This document shows, one piece after another, positions 57,801-64,000 of a stretch of DNA of 64,000 nt. Numbering within the stretch: position 1 is the first letter of the stretch; every line of letters begins with the position of its first letter. Source of the DNA: MFD04580-c1 sp963702995 (GTDB lineage: Bacteria; Planctomycetota; Phycisphaerae; Tepidisphaerales; Tepidisphaeraceae); the NCBI GenBank assembly GCA_963702995.1, contig OY969783.1:682001-746000 (forward strand), in the 5' to 3' direction. Under the pieces are notes generated by a model. The model made no database searches and had not been told where the DNA came from. It worked only from the letters and a program-made list of their open reading frames with translations. Position numbers and translations under genes: made by a program.

Positions 57801-57901
57801 TCGTCCCGCTCGACCTGAAGAGATCCCCCTAAAGCGGACGATGGAGAGAGCAGTGGCGTCGCCGCGCCATGCCCGAACGGTCTTCCTCCGTCGAGGGTCG
57901 C

Positions 57902-58003
57902 ATGCACCCGCGCCTGTTTACGATTCTTGCTCAAGCTGCCGAGCTAGGTATCTTTTTTGCGGCCGCCGCGATTCTCGGTGCCGGGCTGCTTTGGCTTCGA
58001 TGA
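57902..58003 (+). CDS. Possible 33-residue membrane peptide
   Basis: ATG to TGA reads MHPRLFTILAQAAELGIFFA, then AAAILGAGLLWLR, one clear hydrophobic helix with a basic end. It lies in the 664-base gap between the AsmA-like gene and pstB. There is no obvious ribosome site and the composition could be chance; no family recognised. The rest of this gap holds nothing I can support. Confidence 0.25.
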   Translation: MHPRLFTILAQAAELGIFFAAAAILGAGLLWLR

Positions 58004-58464
58004 AACGCCGCCGTGCCGGTACACGGATGCGTCCGCTCCGCTGGCAAACGCGCCAAGGCCGGCGAGCTGTGGCAGTTTACGCACATCTCATTCACTTGAC
58101 AGTCTTTAAGTCGTATCGGGTGCCTCCTCCGAATCTTCCATCCCCGCCCTACGTGCGTGTTAATGTTTCTTTAGCTCCTTGATGACCCTGGCGTCTCTCT
58201 TAGCATCCGAGTTACCCTCGGAATGCCGGCGGGAGGGTGGGGCTGTTGTTCCAGTCGCGATCCAAACCACGGCATTGTCTGCCCGTATTCGGGCGTGGCC
58301 ATCCAAGGATAATCGACCCCGTCGCGATCGCGTCGCGTGGTCGGACGGGCGTTAACTCGTTAGAGTTTGGCCTGCCATTCGACGGGCGTTGACTGCCGTG
58401 GCGAGGCAGAGCGCACTGGCCGTTGCCCATCGAGTCGAGCGGATGCACCTTGCAGGACCCACCC

Positions 58465-59406
58465 ATGACCCAATCCGCCCCGAGTGCGCCGACGGACACG
58501 ACGGAGGGGAGCGTTCCGACACCTCCGGCACCGGCATCTGGAGCACCGGCATCTGGAGCATTGGCCTCTGGAGCATTGGCCGCTGGGGGCGTCGCGGGCC
58601 GAAGCATGGCGATGGTCGTCCCGACGTCCACCGCGCCGGTGATGTCCACGGCCGATGCGCTGATCAAGGCCGAGGGGGTCAGCGTTTTCTACGGGAAGTT
58701 TGAGGCGATCAAGAAAGTCTCGATCCACATCCCCGAGCATACCGTCGTCTCGTTTATCGGGCCGAGCGGGTGCGGGAAGAGCACGTTCCTCCGCTCCATC
58801 AACCGGCTGAACGACCTGATCCCGGGCTGTCGGGTGACGGGGGACCTGCGCATCGCCGGCCGCGATATTTACGACCCCAGGACCGACCTGGTCAATCTCC
58901 GGCGTGAAGTCGGGCTTGTCTTTCAGAAGCCCAACCCCTTTCCAAAGAGCATCTACGAAAACATCGCGTATGGGCCGCGGCTCCAGGGGATTCGGGACCG
59001 CGGCGCGCTCGACCAGATCGTCGAAGACAGCCTGCGCAAGGCGGCCCTCTGGGATGAGGCGAAGGACCGCATCAAGAGCAGCGCCCTGGGATTGTCGGGG
59101 GGCCAGCAGCAGCGGCTCTGCATCGCCAGGGCGCTGGCGACCAAGCCGCGCGTGCTCCTCATGGATGAGCCGGCCAGCGCACTCGATCCCATCGCGACAG
59201 GGAAGATTGAAGACCTGATCAACGAGTTGAAGACGAACTACACGATCGTCATCGTCACCCACAGCATGCAGCAGGCGGCGCGGGTAAGCGATTACACGGC
59301 GTTCTTCTACCTCGGTACGCTTGTTGAGTTCGACCGGACGGCGACGATCTTCACGAACCCGACGAACAAACAAACGGAAGACTACGTGACCGGGCGCTTC
59401 GGGTAA
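58465..59406 (+). CDS. pstB: Phosphate ABC transporter ATP-binding protein PstB
   Basis: ATPase of the high-affinity phosphate importer. Walker A GPSGCGKST follows FIGPSGCGKSTFLRSINRLN; the PstB-type DLVNLRREVGLVFQKPNPFP, NIAYGPRLQGIRDRG and LSGGQQQRLCIARALATKPR (signature), LLMDEPASALDPIATGKIED (Walker B and D-loop) are all present. The N-terminal 60 residues are an Ala/Gly/Pro/Ser-rich extension containing a 15-base DNA repeat (58533-58577), not part of the usual fold; an internal ATG at 58642 would give a normal-length protein. phoU follows after 275 bases. pstSCA are not in the window. Confidence 0.94.
   Translation: MTQSAPSAPTDTTEGSVPTPPAPASGAPASGALASGALAAGGVAGRSMAMVVPTSTAPVMSTADALIKAEGVSVFYGKFEAIKKVSIHIPEHTVVSFIGPSGCGKSTFLRSINRLNDLIPGCRVTGDLRIAGRDIYDPRTDLVNLRREVGLVFQKPNPFPKSIYENIAYGPRLQGIRDRGALDQIVEDSLRKAALWDEAKDRIKSSALGLSGGQQQRLCIARALATKPRVLLMDEPASALDPIATGKIEDLINELKTNYTIVIVTHSMQQAARVSDYTAFFYLGTLVEFDRTATIFTNPTNKQTEDYVTGRFG
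58533..58577 (+). repeat. 15-bp minisatellite in the pstB 5' region
   Basis: Three tandem units (GGCATCTGGAGCACC, GGCATCTGGAGCATT, GGCCTCTGGAGCATT) plus a partial fourth. They code for an Ala/Ser/Gly repeat in the N-terminal extension of PstB. Confidence 0.8.
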
Positions 59407-59681
59407 CGCGGCGCCCTGTCGCATCCGGGGGGCTGTCCGGCGGCGGGGGGACGGGCTCCCATAATTATTTGCGGGCAGGCTTCCCTTACGTTTGACCTTT
59501 ATGGTTGAATGACTTATGGAGGTTCCAAGCCTGTGGGTGCCAGGGTTTTGGGCCGACGCCGTTCCCGGGCGAAGCTTCACAGACGATCGGCCGATAGACT
59601 AAATTATGCGCGGAGGCACCGCCGTCGTTCCGGCGGTCCTGAAATATCGGAACGGCTTACACGACTACAACCGGGTGACTC

Positions 59682-60341
59682 ATGTCTCGCCACCTCCAGG
59701 ACCTTCTCGCGGAGCTCAAGGAACGCCTGGCCCGACTGAGCGCCACGGTTCAGCAACTGGTCGAGCAATCGGTGGAGTCGGTGAACTCCGCCAACGCGAA
59801 GCTGGCCCAGGCGACCATCAACAGCGACGAGCACATCGACGACGAAGAGGTCCGGATCGAGAAGGCGGCGATTGACCTCCTGGCGCTGCATCAGCCCGCC
59901 GCCATCGATCTGCGGTTCATCACCACCGTGATTAAGGTCAACGCCGACCTGGAACGGATCGCCGATTGCGCTGTGAACGCGGCCGCCCGGGTGTTGCCGC
60001 TGGCGCGGATCGGGGGTTACGTCCCGCCGAGCGATCTAAAGCTGATGGGGAACACCGTCGTCGCCACGCTGCGCGACACGATCAAGGCGTTCAATCTTGG
60101 AGAGTCCGACCTCGCCCGCCAAGTCCTCCGAAGCGATGACGTTGTGGACGCGCTCTATCATCAGATCGTTCAGGACATGCTGGTGGCGATGGAGTCCAAC
60201 GGCCAGCACGCCAGCGTGGACCTGTCGAACATCATGATCGCGAAGAACTTCGAACGCATCGCCGACCACTGCACGAACATCGCCGAAGACATCATCTACG
60301 TGCAGAGCGGCCGCATCATCCGGCACCTGCACGCGGTCTGA
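59682..60341 (+). CDS. phoU: Phosphate uptake regulator PhoU
   Basis: A cytoplasmic, all-helical regulator that links the Pst transporter to the phosphate-sensing kinase. The 219 residues show the tandem three-helix bundle, with metal-site motifs ADLERIADCAVNAAARV in the first and AKNFERIADHCTNIAEDIIY in the second (E-R-x-x-D pattern twice). The C-terminal YVQSGRIIRHL is typical. It follows pstB on the same strand. The 275-base gap between them holds an AT-rich patch (59461-59512) but no Pho box I could defend. Confidence 0.93.
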   Translation: MSRHLQDLLAELKERLARLSATVQQLVEQSVESVNSANAKLAQATINSDEHIDDEEVRIEKAAIDLLALHQPAAIDLRFITTVIKVNADLERIADCAVNAAARVLPLARIGGYVPPSDLKLMGNTVVATLRDTIKAFNLGESDLARQVLRSDDVVDALYHQIVQDMLVAMESNGQHASVDLSNIMIAKNFERIADHCTNIAEDIIYVQSGRIIRHLHAV

Positions 60342-60517
60342 ACGGCCGGCGCATTCCAACCCCGCTTCGACCGCCACGCCTCACAACGCTTGCAAACGCA
60401 GGCACGTCTTCCCTGCGCGCCCGGGCTTGCTGAGATCGACGCGCTTTTGACAATCCGCACATTCCGTCCAATGAGCGGGCATGACAGACGAGTGGACATC
60501 AGCGAAGGAGATCGCGC

Positions 60518-61636
60518 GTGACGGCTTCTGGCAGCATCGGCGTCGCACTGATTGGCAGCGGGGGGATCGTCCTGGCAAATCATCTTCCGGGGTTTGCGCT
60601 CTGCCCTGATACGCGCGTGGTCGCCGTATGCGACAGCAACCCCGCCGTGCTCGAGAAGGCGAAGGCCGCCGCCGGCGTCGATGTCGGCCACACCGACTAC
60701 CGCGATGTGCTTCGACGCGACGACGTGCACGCCGTCGTCGTCGCCACGCCCAACGCCTTCCACGCCCCGATCGTGCTCGACGCCGTGGCGGCCGGGAAGC
60801 ACGTCCTGTGCGAAAAGCCGATCGCGCTGAACCTCTCCGACGCCCTGAAGATGGCGGCCGCCGCCGAAGCCGCCGGCGTGCGGCACATGACGGCGTTCAC
60901 CTATCGTTTCGTGCCGGCGATGCGGTACATGCGGCACCTGGTCAGCCGGGGCGATATCGGCACGCCGTACCACTTTCGCGCCCAGCGGTTCCAAGACTGG
61001 GGTGATCGCAACCTCGGCTGGCGGCAGGTCAAATCGCTGGCCGGCAGCGGCGAGCTGGGGGACATGCTCAGCCACCGGATCGACTATGGTCACATCCTCA
61101 TCGGTCGCGTAAAGCGGCTGGTCGCCGACACTCGAAGGTTCATCGACGACCGGCAGGGGGCGCCGTCGGACCTGGAAGACTGGGTGACGATCCTGGCCGA
61201 ATACGAAGCCGGCGGGGCCGGCCGGTCGGTGACGGGCGTTCTGGAAAGCACGAAGCTCGCCATCGGCCGCGGCGAAGGGCATCGCGGCCAGGACGTCGCC
61301 GAGGTGAACGGCTCGGGCGGCACGCTCGTTTTCACGACGCAGCGCCCGCTGGAGCTGCGAATCGGGAGGCCGGGCGCGGCGGACCTGGAGACGGTCGCTA
61401 TCCCACGCGAGTTCCTCGTGGTCCCAGGCTCGCCGCGCGACCCGTCCGCCGGCGACCCACTGGCCACGTTCCGGTACGACCAGAATTTCGAGTTCATCGA
61501 CGCCATCCGTCGCGGCCGGCCTTGCTCCCCCTCGCTCTGGGATGGTGCCCAGGCCCAGGCCGTGATGGACGCGGCGCTGCAATCGACGGCCGAACGGCGA
61601 TGGGTGGACGTACCGGAAGTTTCGCGGCCGGCATGA
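60518..61636 (+). CDS. Gfo/Idh/MocA-family oxidoreductase
   Basis: 372 residues from a GTG at 60518, chosen because GAAGGAG lies 8 bases upstream. The Rossmann fold GVALIGSGGIVLANHLPGFA, then VVAVCDSNPAVLEKAKAAAG, precedes VVATPNAFHAPIVLDAVAAG and KHVLCEKPIALNL, with the family EKP lysine. The C-terminal domain has MTAFTYRFVPAMRYMRHLVS and FVPAMR; GDMLSHRIDYGHILIG carries the His/Asp pair near the substrate. It probably oxidises a sugar or inositol derivative with NAD(P). No operon partner is adjacent, as 181 bases separate it from phoU. Confidence 0.9.
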   Translation: MTASGSIGVALIGSGGIVLANHLPGFALCPDTRVVAVCDSNPAVLEKAKAAAGVDVGHTDYRDVLRRDDVHAVVVATPNAFHAPIVLDAVAAGKHVLCEKPIALNLSDALKMAAAAEAAGVRHMTAFTYRFVPAMRYMRHLVSRGDIGTPYHFRAQRFQDWGDRNLGWRQVKSLAGSGELGDMLSHRIDYGHILIGRVKRLVADTRRFIDDRQGAPSDLEDWVTILAEYEAGGAGRSVTGVLESTKLAIGRGEGHRGQDVAEVNGSGGTLVFTTQRPLELRIGRPGAADLETVAIPREFLVVPGSPRDPSAGDPLATFRYDQNFEFIDAIRRGRPCSPSLWDGAQAQAVMDAALQSTAERRWVDVPEVSRPA

Positions 61637-62020
61637 AGGTTGGGTGCCTCTCCTACCGGAATGGCCGCCGACGCGATGGCGCGATCAGAAAGATGAGATT
61701 TGCCTCGGCCGAGATCCACCCGATCCCCTCCCAGTCGATTTTTCACTCACGCGCAAGCTGCCAACCGACGCCGTGCTGACTTGTGGCGATCCTCCTGAAA
61801 CGTGGGGCGTGGTCCACCCCGTCGTACGTTTTCCTCGCTTCCGTCGAAAACGAATGTCGGCCACAAAAGACGGCGATACTCAACACCGACGACTATAACG
61901 TTTACGCTGGTCTTTGCGGCACTTAAGAAGTAGAGTCCGCTCCGGTCGAGGGTTGTGCGGAGGAGTCGTGGATGTGCCCCGGTCGAACCGTCAGGTGAAG
62001 GGATCAGGAGCGTCGAACCT

Positions 62021-62651
62021 ATGAATTTCAAACAACTGCTCGCCGAATTTAAAGCGTTCGCCTTCAAGGGGAACATGATCGACCTTGCCGTCGCCGTGGT
62101 CATCGGCGCGGCGTTTTCGCAGGTGATCAACTCGCTGGTCAAAGATGTCATCATGCCGACGATCAGCTACGCGACCAGCGCGGCGACGACGGCCGTCAAG
62201 GCGACGGAGGAAGCCGCGACCAAAGCGACGGCCGCCGTCGGGCTCACGACCCAGCCCGCGACCCAGCCGACCACCGAGCCGACCACCGAAGCGGCCACGC
62301 AGCCCTCGGCCCCGACTGCCGCCGCGCCGCCGCCGCCCGCACCAACGCCCGCCGCGGCCCCGGCTGAGAAGCCGCCCGAGAAGCCAGTGGACATTGACTG
62401 GAAGATCGGCCGCATCGAAATCGGCAAATTCATCGCCGAGATCCTCAACTTCATCATCGTCGCCTTCGCGGTGTTCATCCTGCTGGTCAAGCTTCTGGGC
62501 TCGGTGATGAAGCGCGCTGGCGGAACGCCTGTCGCGTCGGAGCCGACGACCAAGGAATGCCCCGAGTGCCTCTCGGTCATTCCGATCAAGGCGCGCCGCT
62601 GCGCATTGCACCGCGCAATTGCCCGAAGTGATTGTGCAGACGACGAACTGA
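62021..62651 (+). CDS. mscL: Large-conductance mechanosensitive channel MscL with enlarged loop, frameshift near C-terminus
   Basis: A pentameric tension-gated channel. The first helix is canonical: EFKAFAFKGNMIDLAVAVVI, GAAFSQVINSLVKDVIMP. The second helix is IGKFIAEILNFIIVAFAVFI, LLVKLL. Between them is an unusually long, Ala/Thr/Pro-rich periplasmic loop of about 110 residues (TTQPATQPTTEPTTEAATQP) where about 30 is normal. The C-terminus TKECPECLSVIPIKARRC begins the zinc-ribbon seen in many MscL proteins. The two bases of the next codon are missing at about 62606; restoring them gives C-A-x-C-T-A-Q-L-P-E-V and a stop at 62651. The 384-base gap before it shows no gene. Confidence 0.9.
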
Positions 62652-62702
62652 TTGCGCAACGCTTGTGAACCGACGTTCGCAGGGATAGTGTTCCGCGCAG
62701 TC

Positions 62703-63380
62703 ATGGCCGATGAGAATCGATCAGCGTCGCAGGACAAGGAGACGGGACGGCTTGAGGCGTTCAGCGACGGCGTCTTTTCGATCGCGATGACACTGCTCGC
62801 CCTGGAGTTGAAAGTCCCCGCGGTCCCCGCCGAGCCGACCACCCGCAAGCTCCTGGCGGCGCTGGGGCAACAGTGGCCGAGCTATTTCGCCTTCGTGACC
62901 AGCTTTTTTACCGTGCTGATCATGTGGGTCAATCACCACGGGATCTTCAGGCTCGTCCGCCGGATCGATTCGACCCTGCTGTTCGCGAACGGATTTCTCC
63001 TGCTCCTGGTGACGGCCGTGCCGTTCCCGACGGCGCTGGTGGCGGCTTACCTGCGGACGCCGGCCGGCGGCGGCGCCTGCGCCCTCTACGGCGCGATGTT
63101 TGTGCTGATCTCCACGTCGTATGGGCTGCTGCTGCTCGCCGCCGGACGGGCCGACGGGCGATTGCTGGCGCCGGGCTCGCTGCCGGAGGTGAGGCAGCGC
63201 GTCCGCGACTGCTTCTTCGTCGGGCTGCCCCTTTATCTTCTGGCGACCGCGCTGTCGCCGCTCAGCCGATGGGCGGGGCTGGGGATCTGCTCGGCGTTGT
63301 GGGTCTTCTGGACCGTTTCCCGCCCCAAGACCTGGACCGACGCCGACGCCTCCATCAGATCAGTGTCACCGGCCCGCTGA
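62703..63380 (+). CDS. TMEM175/DUF1211-family membrane protein
   Basis: 225 residues from an ATG at 62703. The family signature ETGRLEAFSDGVFSIAMTLL has the R-x-x-x-F-S-D-x-V-F motif of the potassium-channel-like TMEM175 family. Six helices are seen (for example FVTSFFTVLIMWVNHHGIFR, LLFANGFLLLLVTAVPFPTA). Bacterial members are potassium channels of low selectivity by family precedent; activity here is inferred. Its 3' end overlaps the convergent Kelch gene by 26 bases. Confidence 0.88.
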   Translation: MADENRSASQDKETGRLEAFSDGVFSIAMTLLALELKVPAVPAEPTTRKLLAALGQQWPSYFAFVTSFFTVLIMWVNHHGIFRLVRRIDSTLLFANGFLLLLVTAVPFPTALVAAYLRTPAGGGACALYGAMFVLISTSYGLLLLAAGRADGRLLAPGSLPEVRQRVRDCFFVGLPLYLLATALSPLSRWAGLGICSALWVFWTVSRPKTWTDADASIRSVSPAR

Positions 63381-63999
63381 CCCACATCGCGCTGGTCGCG
63401 TCGATCCCACCGCTCGACGAGCCGCACCCGAAGATGATCGAATTGCCCAAGACGCCGGCGACCGGGCTCTTCCGCGGCGCCGGGGTGTGCCCCTCCAGCG
63501 TCCAGGCGTTGGTGGCCGGGTTGTACGAATAGAGCGTATCGACCGGGGTCGCCCCCAGCGTCTCGCCGGCCGCCACCACGATCCGGGCCTGCATGGCAAA
63601 GACGAACGTCCCGCCGGAGATGTGGCCCAGCGGCTGCGGCAGGTCGGCGACGCGGGACCAGGTGTTCGTCGTTGGGTCGTAGGCATCGACCTCCAGTTGG
63701 TCGTGATTGGTCTCGTCGCGATTGAGTTGACCGCCAACCGCGTACACCTTGCCGCCGATCGCCGCCGATCCGAGATGGTTGCGCGGATTGGGCATGTTGG
63801 CGATGGGGGCCCAGCCGCTTGCCGGGCTGTCGAGGTTGAGTTTCCAACCTTCGCCGCCGCCGTCCACCTGGAAGCCCTGAACCAGCCCCCCATAGAAGTA
63901 AAGCGTGCGGCCGACGATGCCCGCGCCGCCGGCGGCGCGGGCCAACGGCAACGACGGCATCGCCGCCAGCGTATCGGTGACCGTGTCGTAGCGCCAGAC
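63355..63999 (-). CDS. Kelch-repeat protein, 3' part (cut by window edge)
   Basis: At least 214 residues, open at the right edge, so the start lies beyond 64000. Repeated Kelch blades are clear: ARAAGGAGIVGRTLYFYGGL, NHLGSAAIGGKVYAVGGQLN, QLEVDAYDPTTNTWSRVADL, TPVDTLYSYNPATNAWTLEG, SPVAGVLGNSIIFGCGSSS, each with the G-G pair and the Y/W spacing. It codes for a beta-propeller, most likely exported in planctomycetes. It overlaps the DUF1211 gene tail to tail. Confidence 0.88.
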   Translation of the reverse strand, partial: VWRYDTVTDTLAAMPSLPLARAAGGAGIVGRTLYFYGGLVQGFQVDGGGEGWKLNLDSPASGWAPIANMPNPRNHLGSAAIGGKVYAVGGQLNRDETNHDQLEVDAYDPTTNTWSRVADLPQPLGHISGGTFVFAMQARIVVAAGETLGATPVDTLYSYNPATNAWTLEGHTPAPRKSPVAGVLGNSIIFGCGSSSGGIDATSAMWVSGPVTLI

Positions 64000-64000
64000 G

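Noticed and set aside
57841..58182. 113-codon open frame in the gap before pstB
   Set aside because: Composition (Arg/Cys/Ser-rich) is that of a shadow frame of GC-rich DNA.

Overview
The window is high-GC DNA from a planctomycete, most likely a Phycisphaerae (Tepidisphaerales-like) member. The evidence is a set of genes typical of Planctomycetes: a Pirellula-type membrane dehydrogenase with a CxxCH heme site, a PSCyt1/DUF1549/DUF1553 protein followed by a DUF1501 protein, a ThuA-like protein, and a secreted protein with a LEPxLL-like N-terminus. They sit beside a full flagellar export cluster. The lineage is inferred from gene content only.

Layout. (1) 1-22.0 kb, all on +: flagellar genes fliG(end)-fliH-fliI-fliJ-motE-like-fliK-[toxin-antitoxin pair]-flgD-flgE-flbD-fliL-fliN-fliO-fliP-fliQ-fliR-flhB-flhA-flhF-flhG-small membrane protein-fliA. 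They encode the type III export gate and ATPase, hook assembly, part of the switch, polar-placement GTPase/ATPase and sigma-28. fliM and motAB are not in this stretch. FliN carries two copies of a motif resembling the CheY-P docking peptide of FliM/FliY. Long imperfect hairpins fill several gaps. (2) 22.1-26.2 kb: a CLC channel on -, a two-helix membrane protein and miaB. (3) 26.3-45.3 kb: carbohydrate-related genes: a CUT1-type ABC importer on - (binding protein, two permeases, no ATPase), the membrane dehydrogenase, a DUF4432 epimerase-like protein, two secreted proteins, DUF3592, and PSCyt/DUF1501/ThuA. (4) 45.8-53.6 kb: nuoJKLMN, the membrane arm of complex I, without nuoA-I next to it. 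(5) 53.9-64 kb: mtnA, an AsmA-like protein, pstB-phoU, a Gfo/Idh/MocA oxidoreductase, mscL with an enlarged periplasmic loop, a TMEM175-like protein and the end of a Kelch-repeat gene.

Sequence quality matters here. About 10 genes outside the flagellar export region carry single indels, mostly at homopolymers. The stretch 14.25-21.83 kb (fliR, flhB, flhA, flhG, fliA) carries more than 25 frame changes, while fliQ just before it and flhF inside it are clean. Reading across frames recovers conserved protein throughout, so I treat these as real genes with probable consensus errors, not as decayed genes. That is an inference which reads would settle.

Intergenic DNA holds three kinds of dispersed repeat: a long AATCCGAAG-type hairpin element confined to flagellar gaps, a REP-like composite (CTCCAGACCCCTTTT arms) at 35.3 and 53.8 kb, and short GC-rich palindromes. 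No tRNA, rRNA, CRISPR array or transposase was found.
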